A stretch of DNA of 64,000 bases from Bacillota bacterium (GTDB lineage Bacteria > Bacillota > Sulfobacillia > Sulfobacillales > Sulfobacillaceae), in contig JAPNUR010000001.1 of NCBI GenBank assembly GCA_026627385.1, forward strand, positions 62,001 to 126,000, in the 5' to 3' direction. The translations under genes and the position numbers were made by a program. How positions within the stretch are numbered: the first letter of the stretch is position 1; each line of letters opens with the position of its first letter. Shown piece by piece: positions 43,804 through 53,438 of this stretch. The notes under the pieces were generated by a model. It had not been told where the DNA came from. It did not search any database and saw only the letters and a list, made by a program, of their open reading frames with translations.

Positions 43804-44688
43804 ATGTACACAGTGGGCTTAGTGGCCGGAACGCCATCGTCCCGCACTCTCGGCTCCAAAGCGGCCTCGTTGGCCACCCTCACTAATCTGGACATGCGCA
43901 TTCCCTCCGGATTTGTGATCACCACGGCCGCACAGCGGCAGTATTTAGCATTTAATCAGATCGACTTAAGGGATTCCGACGCGGGTGAGCAAATTCGTAC
44001 TGGCCGTTTTCCCGATGATCTTTGGGATGAGATTAGCGCTGCCTACGACGCACACATCTATCCACGCCCTGCCGCCGTTCGGTCGTCGGCTACATTAGAG
44101 GATTTAGCCGATGCATCCTTCGCCGGCCAATACGAAACAGTCCTCGATGTTCATCGTGACGCGCTATTAGACGCCATTAAGACATGTTGGGCATCGCAAT
44201 GCGGGCCCCACGTCACACGCTATCTGCAAAACCATGGATTGCAGCCCGAAGAGTGCCTGATGGCTGTCATTGTCCAACAAATGGTCAACGCAGACGCCGC
44301 CGGTGTGTGTTTTAGCATCAATCCAGTGACTGGGGCCAACGAAATTGTCATCAATGCCAATTGGGGCCTCGGCGATTCTGTTGTCTCGGCCTTGGTCATG
44401 CCCGACATGTTTGTCGTCGCCAAGGATACCCGCGAGGTTCTGCAGCAAGTCCTGGGAGACAAGGAATGGATAACCAAACCGCGGCCAGATGGCGGAATTG
44501 AGCAGGTCGCCACCGACGCGTCGTCACGCAATAAGTTCTGCCTGACACCATCTGAGGCGCAAGAAGTGGCTGACGTCGCGTGCCGCATCGAGCGCCATCT
44601 GGGAATGCCTGTTGATCTCGAATTCGCCTACCAAGACCACTTATTGTTCATCTTGCAAGGGCGGCCCATTACCGGAAGGAGAGTATGA
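43804..44688 (+). CDS. PEP-synthase-like ATP-binding subunit (PPDK N-terminal domain)
   Basis: A 294-aa protein equal to the ATP-grasp, nucleotide-binding part of PEP synthase, pyruvate phosphate dikinase and rifampin phosphotransferase. Motifs: GSKAASLATLT, AAVRSSATLEDLADASFAGQYET (the RSSA-EDL-SFAGQ signature) and QQMVNADAAGVCFSINPVTG. It ends LEFAYQDHLLFILQGRPIT. The swivelling histidine domain is missing and is encoded by the next gene, overlapping in ATGA. This split is seen in phenylphosphate synthase. ATG 43804 follows AGGTG. Likely role: generating a phosphoryl or pyrophosphoryl group from ATP for transfer by the partner. Confidence 0.82.
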   Translation: MYTVGLVAGTPSSRTLGSKAASLATLTNLDMRIPSGFVITTAAQRQYLAFNQIDLRDSDAGEQIRTGRFPDDLWDEISAAYDAHIYPRPAAVRSSATLEDLADASFAGQYETVLDVHRDALLDAIKTCWASQCGPHVTRYLQNHGLQPEECLMAVIVQQMVNADAAGVCFSINPVTGANEIVINANWGLGDSVVSALVMPDMFVVAKDTREVLQQVLGDKEWITKPRPDGGIEQVATDASSRNKFCLTPSEAQEVADVACRIERHLGMPVDLEFAYQDHLLFILQGRPITGRRV

Positions 44689-46316
44689 ATAGTATGAAAT
44701 CGATTATGGAAGCCATTACACTCAATGACCGTGACATGAGGGAACACTTTTGGACACAGGATGCCCTGCATTTTGGACATCCGCTGACCCCTCTGTTTGC
44801 ATCGTACATGGTGCCGGCGATCACAGCGGGGACTTTGTCAGCGATGACAACACTAAGAGCGCCGGTGCAGCAATTCATTGGCAAAGTCTACGACGGATAT
44901 TTTTATCAAGCGGTCGTGCCCGCTCCGGGAGACCCTGAAGAGCAGATGCGCATTCATCAACAAACCTTGCATGCCCTGATGGACCACCAAAACGAAAGAT
45001 TCGAAGCGACGGTCGTGCGCCAGATTCTGCCCTTGTATGCTGAAATTGATGCGATGAGCCAGCGCACGCTAACCCCGGAGGACGCAGCCCAGGGGCTTAA
45101 GCGGCTCGAGGCCATTTATCGCGAGTTGTGGGAGCTTCATTTTTTGGTGGTACTTCCCCGGGGCGCCGTCTCGGCGGTGTTCGAGGAAGTCTACCACGAA
45201 GCCTTCCCCGACCGCGATCCGGCGGAGGTCTACGCTTTAGTCCTTGGTACCATGAATAAATCATTGGAGACCGACCGGGGTCTGTGGCAGCTAGCGCAAT
45301 TGGCGAAGGACAATAGAGAGGTCGCCGATTGTTTTCAGGCGCCCGACATTTGGGCATGCCTTTCGGCCACGCGTAACGGGCAGCTGTTTTTGGACGCCCT
45401 ACAGACGTTTCTCGACAACTACGGATGGCGGTCTGTAACCTCCCATGAGTTCGTGGAACCCACGTGGCGAGAAGACCCCAGGCATGCGCTAACCGTTGTG
45501 AAATCCTTTATGGACAACGGCTTCGATTTCGATGCGCGCCTCGCTCAAGTACAGCAGGATCGGGAGCGGAAAGTGCAGGAAGTGCTGAGCCAAATTGACG
45601 ATCCGTTGCTCAAACAGAAGTTTCGGGACGTGCATGCCATGACGCTCCAGGCATGGGCTATTGACGAGGATCACCATTTTTACATTGACGCGATGTTACC
45701 GGCCAAATGTCGCCCGTTTTTAAAGCAAGTGGGCGCACTCCTCACGACAGAAGGTCACCTGGCTACACCCGATGATATCTTTTTCTGCTACTTGGACGAA
45801 GTGCTAGACGCGTTAGATGCCGCCACGCCAGTTAAACCCTTGTCGCGTCTGGTAGAACAACGGCGGCACGCATATGAGCAACAAAAAACGACCAAGCCCC
45901 AGGCAACATTTGGGACCCCCCCTGAACGTCGTCCACGGGATCCGATGATGACACGCATTTTTGGCGAAGGCGCTCCCTCTGTTGAGGGATCGACGCGCGT
46001 TGTGCGCGGATTTGGGGCCTCGCCGGGCGTATATCGCGGGAGGGCCCGGGTCATTCACTCGCCCCAAGATTTCGGCAAGGTCGCTCCCGGCGAAATCTTG
46101 GTTTGCCGCACGACCACACCTGCTTGGACCGCGCTATTTGGCGTGGTGGGCGCCGTCGTCACCGATACGGGCGGTATTTTGTCGCACGCAGCCACCGTCG
46201 CCCGCGAGTACGCCATCCCTTGTGTGGTGGGTACGCGTATTGCCACTGCGCGATTTCGCGATGGTGATCAACTGGTGGTCGACGGCAGCGAAGGCACCGT
46301 CCTCGCCCATGGATAG
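44685..46316 (+). CDS. PEP-utilizing phosphotransferase subunit with swivelling His domain
   Basis: A 543-aa partner of the previous gene. The C-terminal 80 residues are the mobile domain with the phospho-histidine: VTDTGGILSHAATVAREYAI, followed by PCVVGT. The middle and N-terminal parts (residues 1-430) are an alpha-helical acceptor-binding region, like that of rifampin phosphotransferase and of phenylphosphate synthase subunit alpha. The start overlaps the ATP-binding gene by four bases. The acceptor is unknown: an antibiotic, a phenol or a similar compound. The operon continues with an exporter gene, overlapping by eight bases, which favours detoxification. Confidence 0.8.
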   Translation: MNSMKSIMEAITLNDRDMREHFWTQDALHFGHPLTPLFASYMVPAITAGTLSAMTTLRAPVQQFIGKVYDGYFYQAVVPAPGDPEEQMRIHQQTLHALMDHQNERFEATVVRQILPLYAEIDAMSQRTLTPEDAAQGLKRLEAIYRELWELHFLVVLPRGAVSAVFEEVYHEAFPDRDPAEVYALVLGTMNKSLETDRGLWQLAQLAKDNREVADCFQAPDIWACLSATRNGQLFLDALQTFLDNYGWRSVTSHEFVEPTWREDPRHALTVVKSFMDNGFDFDARLAQVQQDRERKVQEVLSQIDDPLLKQKFRDVHAMTLQAWAIDEDHHFYIDAMLPAKCRPFLKQVGALLTTEGHLATPDDIFFCYLDEVLDALDAATPVKPLSRLVEQRRHAYEQQKTTKPQATFGTPPERRPRDPMMTRIFGEGAPSVEGSTRVVRGFGASPGVYRGRARVIHSPQDFGKVAPGEILVCRTTTPAWTALFGVVGAVVTDTGGILSHAATVAREYAIPCVVGTRIATARFRDGDQLVVDGSEGTVLAHG

Positions 46317-47649
46317 GGTGACCAACCGTCGCCTGGTTGTCGCGTTAATGTCCGGCATGGTTCTCATTCCGCTGAATTCCACCATGATCGCGGTGGGATT
46401 GGTACCCATTGCCCGGGGCGTCCATCAACCCTTGAGCACTGTGGTGTGGGTGGTCACCGTGTACCTCATTGTGATGGCGGCCTTCCAGCCAATCGCCGGG
46501 AAATTAGGAGATCTGCTGGGCCACCACCGCTTATATCTGGCCGGCCTCGGCTTATTCTTCCTTTCATCGACGGCGGCAGCTTTGATCCCTCACCTCTGGG
46601 CCATCATCGCGTTTCGCGCTGGTCAAGCGTTAAGCGGCGCCTGCGTGACGCCCAATGCCATGGCCATTATTCGCCGCGCGTTTGACCAGAACTTGCTGCG
46701 CCGTGCGTTAAGTTGGGTTTCGCTCACCCAAGGTCTGGGCGCGGCGTTTGGCCCCCTCGTCGGATCGCTCTTGATTCACTGGGCAGGCTGGCCTGCGATG
46801 TTTTGGGTAAATGTGCCTGTGCTGGCGTTGTCTTTGGCGTTAAGTTGGCGCCGGCTGCCACGGCGCACCCCGGCGGGTCGCGAGAGGCTCGATTATCTTG
46901 GATCCGGTTTGCTGGCATTGCTGCTAGGCGTGTCGACGCTTACCGCGTCAAAACTTGGCCGCACCTGGCCCCTCACGGACCTGGTGATCACGGTGTTTGT
47001 CATCCTAGGCGCATTGTTCGTCCGCGAGCGCCGCTACCCTCATCCCGTCATAGATCTGACCTTTTTTCGCCGCCGGGCATTTGTCGCGGCTAACCTGGCC
47101 ATCCTCCTGAATAACTTTCTCATGTATAGCACGCTCCTCTACATGCCCGTGTATCTTCGCGAACACCGCGCGAGTACCCTGATGTCCGGGTTTTTACTGT
47201 TTCTGTTTTCCTTTGCCATGTCCTGCATGTCGTGGGTCGGCGGGTTTATGACACGGTACTTGTCGGGTCGGCAGATCATAGCGGGCGCCTTTGCGCTAAG
47301 CGCTCTCGTGGTGTTATGGTACGCTGGGCTGACTCGCGATACCACCGTGACTTACGTGACGATGGGCATGGTGGTGGCCGGTGTCGCCACGGGCATCGCC
47401 ACCGTCGCCATCCAGTCGACGCTCTTAGAGTCGGTGAGCAAGCAAAAAGCGGGCGCTGCCTCCGGCATTTACTCCACCTTTCGCTACCTGGGCAGCATCT
47501 CCGCCGCCACGCTGTTGACGCTCATGTTGGCCAGCGCGGTATGGCACGGGGTGATTATTCTTTTTGTCTCGCTTGTCGGACTCTGGATCACGCGATTCAT
47601 TCCCGCTGGCAGCAGGGAGGCACCCCGTGCTTCTGTTTCGACTCATTGA
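46309..47649 (+). CDS. MFS drug-exporter-like permease (DHA2 type)
   Basis: A 446-aa membrane protein with about 12 to 14 hydrophobic segments. Start ATG 46309 lies inside the last codons of the phosphotransferase gene; a frame upstream to 45961 belongs to another reading frame of that gene. Motif A-like GKLGDLLGHHRLYLAGL follows helix 2, and the antiporter motif C-like GAAFGPLVGSLLIH lies in helix 5. It belongs to the EmrB/QacA group of proton-driven multidrug exporters. Co-expression with the dikinase pair suggests it exports the same compound or its phosphorylated form, which is inference. Confidence 0.82.
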   Translation: MDRVTNRRLVVALMSGMVLIPLNSTMIAVGLVPIARGVHQPLSTVVWVVTVYLIVMAAFQPIAGKLGDLLGHHRLYLAGLGLFFLSSTAAALIPHLWAIIAFRAGQALSGACVTPNAMAIIRRAFDQNLLRRALSWVSLTQGLGAAFGPLVGSLLIHWAGWPAMFWVNVPVLALSLALSWRRLPRRTPAGRERLDYLGSGLLALLLGVSTLTASKLGRTWPLTDLVITVFVILGALFVRERRYPHPVIDLTFFRRRAFVAANLAILLNNFLMYSTLLYMPVYLREHRASTLMSGFLLFLFSFAMSCMSWVGGFMTRYLSGRQIIAGAFALSALVVLWYAGLTRDTTVTYVTMGMVVAGVATGIATVAIQSTLLESVSKQKAGAASGIYSTFRYLGSISAATLLTLMLASAVWHGVIILFVSLVGLWITRFIPAGSREAPRASVSTH

Positions 47650-47794
47650 CGTTCTCCCTATGGCCGAAAGCCGAGGTTCCCAACCGCCAGGCCGATGTCC
47701 TGGTTCTTCCCGCGCCACGGTTTCTTACGCTAGAGGACTCGGTCACCGGAGGACGCGATCAAGCGTTTCCCACCCGCCGAATACGCCGCGCCGG

Positions 47795-48778
47795 TCAATC
47801 GCTGTGTAAAAAGCACGCCACCTCGCGGCTTGCGTCCGTATGGCGGAGCGCCGGGGTTTCCCGCCGGCACCTCTCCATCACATGGGGGCAGCGATCCTGA
47901 AACGCGCACCCCACCCGGTCGATGGCCAGGTTCGGCGGTCGCGTACTGCGTTCCGGCAAGGGCCCCGAAAACTGGGCGCCGGGGCTTGCCGCCAGCAAGA
48001 GTTGCGTATACGGGTGCTGCGGCTGTTTGACCACATCCCGGCTCGGCCCCGCCTCGACAATTACGCCCGCATACATGACGAGAATGCGCTGGGCAATGTA
48101 CCACGCCGATGCCAAGTCATGCGTAATATACACCATGCTCAACCCGAGATCTCGATTCAGCTTTTGCAGCAAGTGTAAAATGCCCGCACGGATGGACACA
48201 TCGAGCATGGATATCGGTTCGTCCGCCACAATAAACTCAGGATTCACCGCCAGGGCTCGGGCAATGGCCACCCGTTGGCGCTGTCCGCCGGACAACTCAT
48301 GCGGATATTTGTCCCGCATCTCGGCTGCGGGTGTCAAGCCGACGTCTTGCAACAACGCCTCGACCTCCGCCGTGACGTCCGCACCTTTCGCAGGGCGGTG
48401 CAATCGAACGGGAAGCGCCAACTGGGTGCCAATGGTATGGACGGGATTTAACGACCCGTAGGGATCTTGAAAAATCAATTGCGCCGACCGGTGATACGCG
48501 CTCAGCTGGCGACCCGTCCACTGCGCCACATCCTGCCCTTGGTAAAAAATGTGGCCGGCATGGGGCTTTAACAGCCTCACGAGCGTCCTCCCGAGGGTAG
48601 TTTTGCCGCTGCCCGACTCTCCCACCAGCGCGATCGTTTCGCGGTGGCCCACCGTTAACGAGACATGATTCACCGGCGCAATCCACCCTTTGCCGCGCTT
48701 GGCCGGAAATCGCACGACTAAATCTTGAACATCTAGCAACACCGAAGGCGTGCTCACCTCACGAGGATCCCAGGCCAT
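47795..48778 (-). CDS. ABC transporter ATPase, OppF/DppF type
   Basis: A 327-aa ATPase of the peptide/nickel/oligosaccharide transporter class. Walker A GESGSGKTTLGRTLV, signature LSGGQRQRVAIARAL, Walker B FIVADEPISMLD, and the C-terminal oligopeptide ABC extension with a cysteine-rich motif CAFQDRCPHVMERCRRETP that may bind an Fe-S cluster. ATG 48778 is nine bases after AGGAGG, inside the last codons of the OppD gene. It is the last gene of the transporter operon. Confidence 0.88.
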   Translation of the reverse strand: MAWDPREVSTPSVLLDVQDLVVRFPAKRGKGWIAPVNHVSLTVGHRETIALVGESGSGKTTLGRTLVRLLKPHAGHIFYQGQDVAQWTGRQLSAYHRSAQLIFQDPYGSLNPVHTIGTQLALPVRLHRPAKGADVTAEVEALLQDVGLTPAAEMRDKYPHELSGGQRQRVAIARALAVNPEFIVADEPISMLDVSIRAGILHLLQKLNRDLGLSMVYITHDLASAWYIAQRILVMYAGVIVEAGPSRDVVKQPQHPYTQLLLAASPGAQFSGPLPERSTRPPNLAIDRVGCAFQDRCPHVMERCRRETPALRHTDASREVACFLHSD

Positions 48779-49766
48779 GAACATTCGCCTCCTCTTGCTG
48801 GACCACGTGACATGCCACCACAATATCGCCCACCGGGGTCAGTTGCGGACCTTCGCGGCGGCAAATGGGCTGGACCAACGGGCATCGGTCCTGGTAGGCG
48901 CACCCCACCGGAAGGTTTCGGGGATCCGGCGGATTGCCCGGGATCCCAATAGCCGTAGGCTCGTCTCCGATCAGCTGCGGCACTGCCCGAATTAAACCTT
49001 GGGTATACGGATGGTGGACATGGCCCACATCTTGGATGGCTCGCCCCTCGCTAATTTCCACAATCTGCCCCGCATACATCACCGCGACCCGGTCTGCAAT
49101 GGAAGACACGAGAGGAAAGTCGTGGCTAATAAACAGGATGGTATAATGGTGGCGCCGCTGGATGTCCACAATTTCGTCCAGAATGGTTCGCTGCACCACC
49201 ACATCCAACCCCGTCGTGGGCTCATCCATAATCACCAGCCGCGGGTTCAGCGCGATGGCAATCGCGATGACCACGCGCTGCCGCATGCCTCCGGACAATT
49301 CGTGCGGGTAGCTATCCAATACACTGGCGTCCAAACGCACGAGACTAAGAAGCTCTAACGCCCGCGCCCGCGCTTCCCTCCGGCCCAGGCTCAAATGGCT
49401 TTGCAAGGTGTCCACCATCTGCTCGCCCACTGTGAGGACCGGATTCAGCGCATTCATGGCCGTCTGAAACACCATGGCCATCTCTCTCCACCGAAAGCGT
49501 CGGAGCTCTTCTGCCGACATACCGTACACATTGCGCCCATTCACGGTGATGGCGCCACTGGTCATGGTGCCATTTTTCAGGATTCGCATAATGGCATATG
49601 CCAAGGTCGATTTACCGGATCCCGATTCCCCAATCAGCCCGAGAATCTCCCCTGAATACACATCCAGCGACACGTCCCTTACCACCGTCACCGGAGGCGG
49701 CCCGTTATACGCAATGGTCACATGCCGTAACGATAACACGACGTCATTGGGTACGCTTTCGCTCAC
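48759..49766 (-). CDS. ABC transporter ATPase, OppD/DppD type
   Basis: A 335-aa ATPase. Walker A GESGSGKSTLAYAIM, signature LSGGMRQRVVIAIAIAL, Walker B RLVIMDEPTTGLD, and the C-terminal CAYQDRCPLVQPICRREGP motif as in OppD. GTG 49766 overlaps the permease stop in GTGA; a longer open frame upstream is inside the permease gene and is rejected. It pairs with the OppF-type ATPase encoded next. Confidence 0.9.
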   Translation of the reverse strand: MSESVPNDVVLSLRHVTIAYNGPPPVTVVRDVSLDVYSGEILGLIGESGSGKSTLAYAIMRILKNGTMTSGAITVNGRNVYGMSAEELRRFRWREMAMVFQTAMNALNPVLTVGEQMVDTLQSHLSLGRREARARALELLSLVRLDASVLDSYPHELSGGMRQRVVIAIAIALNPRLVIMDEPTTGLDVVVQRTILDEIVDIQRRHHYTILFISHDFPLVSSIADRVAVMYAGQIVEISEGRAIQDVGHVHHPYTQGLIRAVPQLIGDEPTAIGIPGNPPDPRNLPVGCAYQDRCPLVQPICRREGPQLTPVGDIVVACHVVQQEEANVHGLGSS

Positions 49767-50731
49767 GCACGCTTCCTCCCCGCTCCTGACGCTTGGGCTT
49801 TCGCCATCGCCTTGCTGTATTGTAGTGCCTGGCGCAATCGGGGATTTGATAATTCGTCCACGCCAAAATTCATCAGCGCCATGCTCGCGCCAACAAGAGC
49901 CACAGCCGCCCCCGGGGCCACAATCCACCACCATGCCCCATTGAGCAACGCTTCCCCATTCTCTGCCCAAAACAACATGGTCCCCCACGACATCGCGTCA
50001 GGGTTGCCGAGTCCCAGAAATTGCAAGGACGCCGTCGCTAACAACGCGCCTAAGGTGCCGAACATCAGGTTCGCCACCACCAGAGACAGCATGTTGGGAA
50101 GAATTTCGTGCATCACAATGTACCAGTGAGACGCCCCCGCCAACTTCGCGGCCACAACAAAGTCGCGGCGCACATAGGTTAACGTCTGGGACCTGAGCAC
50201 CCGCGCACCCCACGCCCAGCCCGTCAGCCCCAGCACAAAAATGAGCGACCAGGTCCCGGACTGATGGATATAGGCAGTGATGACGATGAGGAGCGGCAAA
50301 CCCGGAATGACCAGCATGATGTTGGTAATGGTGTTAAAGATGGCGTCGGTTCTTCCCCCCAAGTACGCGGGCACCATGCCCATCAAAATCGCGAGCACGG
50401 TGGCAAGAACCCCGGCCCCAACGCCAATGCCCAACGACACCCGGCTGCCGACGACTAATTGGGAAAACACATCCTGACCGCTCGCGGTGGTTCCGAGCAG
50501 ATGATGCCACGATGGCGGTTGAAGGGGCAAAAACTCCGTGGCTGAGGGATTGTAAGGTCGAATCCAGGGAGAAAAGATCGCCATGATCGCAAATAAGCTA
50601 AAAATGACAAAGCCAATGGCCGACTTTTTGTTTTTGAAAAAGCTGACCAGAACCAGAAATCGAGCGCGGTTCGGGGGTCTCGGAGTCACCGCCGCCTCGT
50701 CTTTTCCTAAGGCTTCCTGGCGATTGATCAT
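49763..50731 (-). CDS. ABC transporter permease, OppC/DppC type
   Basis: A 322-aa permease with six predicted membrane helices. The N-terminal part (residues 20-75) has the OppC_N pattern and FSPWIRPYNP; the EAA-like loop is AAKLAGASHWYIVMHEILPN. Its ATG overlaps the stop codon of the OppB-type gene by four bases. It is part of the binding-protein-dependent importer in the GH35 locus. Confidence 0.9.
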   Translation of the reverse strand: MINRQEALGKDEAAVTPRPPNRARFLVLVSFFKNKKSAIGFVIFSLFAIMAIFSPWIRPYNPSATEFLPLQPPSWHHLLGTTASGQDVFSQLVVGSRVSLGIGVGAGVLATVLAILMGMVPAYLGGRTDAIFNTITNIMLVIPGLPLLIVITAYIHQSGTWSLIFVLGLTGWAWGARVLRSQTLTYVRRDFVVAAKLAGASHWYIVMHEILPNMLSLVVANLMFGTLGALLATASLQFLGLGNPDAMSWGTMLFWAENGEALLNGAWWWIVAPGAAVALVGASMALMNFGVDELSNPRLRQALQYSKAMAKAQASGAGRKRA

Positions 50732-51723
50732 GAGTACGCGCCTCCTTCTCCTTGCCGCGTCCGCGGATCGAGGCGCCCATAGAACATTTCCACGATGAAA
50801 TTGGCAATGAGAACCGCCAGCGCGATGATGAGAAAGAGCCCTTGCATCAAGGGATAGTCTTCATTTTGCACGGCCACCATGAGCTGTAGCCCCACCCCCG
50901 GATAGCTAAACACCATCTCCGTCAACAAGGCGCCGCCCACGACAAACCCCAGGGACATGGCAAAACTCGTCAAACTGGGCAAAATGGCATTGCGGGCCGC
51001 ATATTGAAACATCAGCCGCCATCGGCGAATGCCCCGGGCTTCCGCAAACGTCATATAATCTTCGCCCAACGTTTGGATCATGTTGTTACGCATGCCAATC
51101 ATCCAGCCACCAATCGAGCTCACGACAATGGTGAGGGCCGGCAGCATCGCGTGACGAACGACATTGAGGATGAATGGCAGCCTCCACTGCGGCGTCAGGC
51201 CCGTGGAATACGCGTGGGCCAGGGGAAACCAGTGGTAGACATAAGCAAGGACGTATAGCAACAGCAAGGCTAACCAAAAGTAGGGTAGCGCGGCGGTAAA
51301 CATGGCCACCGTGGACAACACGTTATCCCAGAATCGCCCGTGATTCCAGGCTAAATAAATGCCCACGGCGGTGCCGATGACCATGCTGATGATGGTGGCG
51401 ATACCCACCAAGCCCAGAGTCCACGGAAGACTCTGGGCTATGACCTGACTCACGGGCACGGGGTAGTACGTGAGCGACAAACCAAGGTTGCCATGCAGCA
51501 AATGACTCAGGTATTGCAGGTACTGCTGCCACAAGGGTGCATGGGTGACGCCGAACTGCAGTTCCAGCGCGTGCAGCGCCACCGGCGTCAATTGCCCCTT
51601 GTAACGCACAATCATCACCTGCGCCGGATTCCCAGGCATCAGCCGCGGCAACACAAAATTAATCGTCAGCGCGGCCCAGATGGATAGCACCAAGAATCCG
51701 AAACGGTTTAACACATATCGCAT
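50728..51723 (-). CDS. ABC transporter permease, OppB/DppB type
   Basis: A 331-aa permease with about six membrane helices. It opens FLVLSIWAALTINFVLPRLMPGNPAQVM, the usual OppB start, and carries AEARGIRRWRLMFQYAARNAILPS as the cytoplasmic coupling loop. It lies ten bases after the solute-binding protein gene and overlaps the OppC-type gene by ATGA. Confidence 0.9.
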   Translation of the reverse strand: MRYVLNRFGFLVLSIWAALTINFVLPRLMPGNPAQVMIVRYKGQLTPVALHALELQFGVTHAPLWQQYLQYLSHLLHGNLGLSLTYYPVPVSQVIAQSLPWTLGLVGIATIISMVIGTAVGIYLAWNHGRFWDNVLSTVAMFTAALPYFWLALLLLYVLAYVYHWFPLAHAYSTGLTPQWRLPFILNVVRHAMLPALTIVVSSIGGWMIGMRNNMIQTLGEDYMTFAEARGIRRWRLMFQYAARNAILPSLTSFAMSLGFVVGGALLTEMVFSYPGVGLQLMVAVQNEDYPLMQGLFLIIALAVLIANFIVEMFYGRLDPRTRQGEGGAYS

Positions 51724-51733
51724 GCTTTCGTCC

Positions 51734-53380
51734 TCACTTGCGCGGCGTTAAATGCGTAATGACAATCGCTTGCGCGGGACCTGTGTAGGGTTGCGGCGCG
51801 GCGTACGGGTTCGATGCCGTCGGCCAGCCGGTAAAGTATTGGTTGCTGTACTCATACCAGCTCGCACCATAGATGAGCGGAATCGCCGGCAAGTTTTGCG
51901 CAGTGATGCTCTCCAGTTGATACATCAACCGCTTTTGAACCGCGGGCGAGCTGGTCGCCTTCAGGGCGTTCAAATCGCGCGTGGTCACCGCGTTGTCCCA
52001 GCCCTCAAAGTTGTTTGGGTTGCCCTTGCCCAAAAGCCCCTCATAGAGATAATACGGCGTGGTTCCGGAACTCGTCCATGACATTCCGAGAGTGTAATGA
52101 CCCGTCGACAAGTCGGAATAATAGGCGCCAAACGCCAACTGTTCCACCGTGGCCTTAATCCCCACCGCCTGCAACTCCGCCGACATCAGCGAACAGTCTT
52201 CATCCCAGTCGCTCCATCCCGAAGGCACGATGATGGTAAACTCCAAGGGCTTTCCAGACGGCGAGACGAAAATCCCCTGGGCGTTCTTCTTAAAGCCGGC
52301 CTTTTCCAGAATGCGAACCGCCTTCGATGGGTTATAGGTCAACTTCTGATGGGCTAACGACGGATCTAACCACGATTTATCCAAAGGCAGCGCCAAGTCG
52401 GTCGGGGTGGTGGCTGGCGGTTCGTAGCCGTATTCACCGACCTTCCACAACTCCGTGCGGTTCACCGCATAGGCAATCGCCTTTCTCACCGGCAATTGGG
52501 AAAGCAGCGGGTTTTTCAGATTCGTGTACAACATCAGTGGCCCGCCCAGCGAAAACCAGTAGTGGTTGTAACGGGGATTCTGATCCACGTAGATTTTGTT
52601 GATGTTGGGAATAAATAGGGATGTCCAGTCGACTTTGCCAGACGTCAGAGCCAGCGTTGCGCTGTCGTTGGCACTGTACTGCAGGTATTCGACCGTTTGG
52701 ACTTTGGGCTTGCCGCCCCAGTAATCCCCATTCGCGCTAAAAGTCACCGTTTCCGGATTGAACGACTTCAACACGTAGGGACCGCTACCAATGGGATGAG
52801 GGTTGGTGTATTGCGCCGGCTTGGCAATGTTTGACCAGACGCTTTCGGGAATAATGGGAATGGAGCCTAACAGGGTCGACGCAAAAGGGACGTCGGGGGT
52901 CTTAAAGACAAACTTGACGGTGCTGCTGTTGACAGCGCTCACCGACGAAATCGTCGCCCATACGCCATTGACGTCGAGACTGGGATACTTCCGCAAGATG
53001 GTGTAGCTAAACACCACATCCGATGCTGTGACCGGCGTGCCGTTGGACCACTTGGCACCTGTGCGCAGCTTCACGGTTAGCACCAGGTTGTTGTCCGACC
53101 ACTGGTACGAACGCCCGAGCAGGGGATACACTTGTGGCCCCACGGTGTTAAAGTAAAAGAGAGGCTGGTAAATGAGACCAAAAGTGCCCGTCATGGCGCT
53201 GGGCGACAAGGGATTAAAGTTGTCCAAAAAAGCTGTCTGAAGTCCTGGCACCACGACCAAAGGCCGTTGGGAAGCCGGGCCGCTGGCAGCCAGGGATTGG
53301 GGCTGAGCCCCCAGAATTGCGGTCGCCCCTAATAACAAGGCCGGAGCCACCAGGGACAAGAATTTGCCGGAACGGTTCAT
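51734..53380 (-). CDS. Extracellular solute-binding protein, family 5
   Basis: A 548-aa exported binding protein. A signal peptide is visible (MNRSGKFLSLVAPALLLGAT, then AILGAQPQSLAAS). The SBP_bac_5 pattern follows: GLIYQPLFYFNTVG, VKLRTGAKWSNGTPVTASDV and IGSGPYVLKSFNPET. The family is best known for peptides, but several members bind cello- or manno-oligosaccharides, and the neighbouring GH35 gene and operator support a sugar. ATG 53380 (or GTG 53383) follows GAAGGAGG. It is the first transporter gene; an operator lies 80 bases upstream, inside the GH35 3' end. Confidence 0.88.
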   Translation of the reverse strand: MNRSGKFLSLVAPALLLGATAILGAQPQSLAASGPASQRPLVVVPGLQTAFLDNFNPLSPSAMTGTFGLIYQPLFYFNTVGPQVYPLLGRSYQWSDNNLVLTVKLRTGAKWSNGTPVTASDVVFSYTILRKYPSLDVNGVWATISSVSAVNSSTVKFVFKTPDVPFASTLLGSIPIIPESVWSNIAKPAQYTNPHPIGSGPYVLKSFNPETVTFSANGDYWGGKPKVQTVEYLQYSANDSATLALTSGKVDWTSLFIPNINKIYVDQNPRYNHYWFSLGGPLMLYTNLKNPLLSQLPVRKAIAYAVNRTELWKVGEYGYEPPATTPTDLALPLDKSWLDPSLAHQKLTYNPSKAVRILEKAGFKKNAQGIFVSPSGKPLEFTIIVPSGWSDWDEDCSLMSAELQAVGIKATVEQLAFGAYYSDLSTGHYTLGMSWTSSGTTPYYLYEGLLGKGNPNNFEGWDNAVTTRDLNALKATSSPAVQKRLMYQLESITAQNLPAIPLIYGASWYEYSNQYFTGWPTASNPYAAPQPYTGPAQAIVITHLTPRK

Positions 53381-53438
53381 CACGCCTTTAACCTCCTTCA
53401 ACATTTCGCATCACACGTATTCAGTGCGTAATCCGATA

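Noticed and set aside
45961-46308. Upstream extension of the exporter frame.
   Set aside because: It overlaps the swivelling-His domain of the phosphotransferase in another frame and is not membrane-like; ATG 46309 fits the family.
49767-49988. N-terminal extension of the OppD-type ATPase.
   Set aside because: It lies within the permease gene; GTG 49766 overlaps the permease stop codon in the usual GTGA arrangement.
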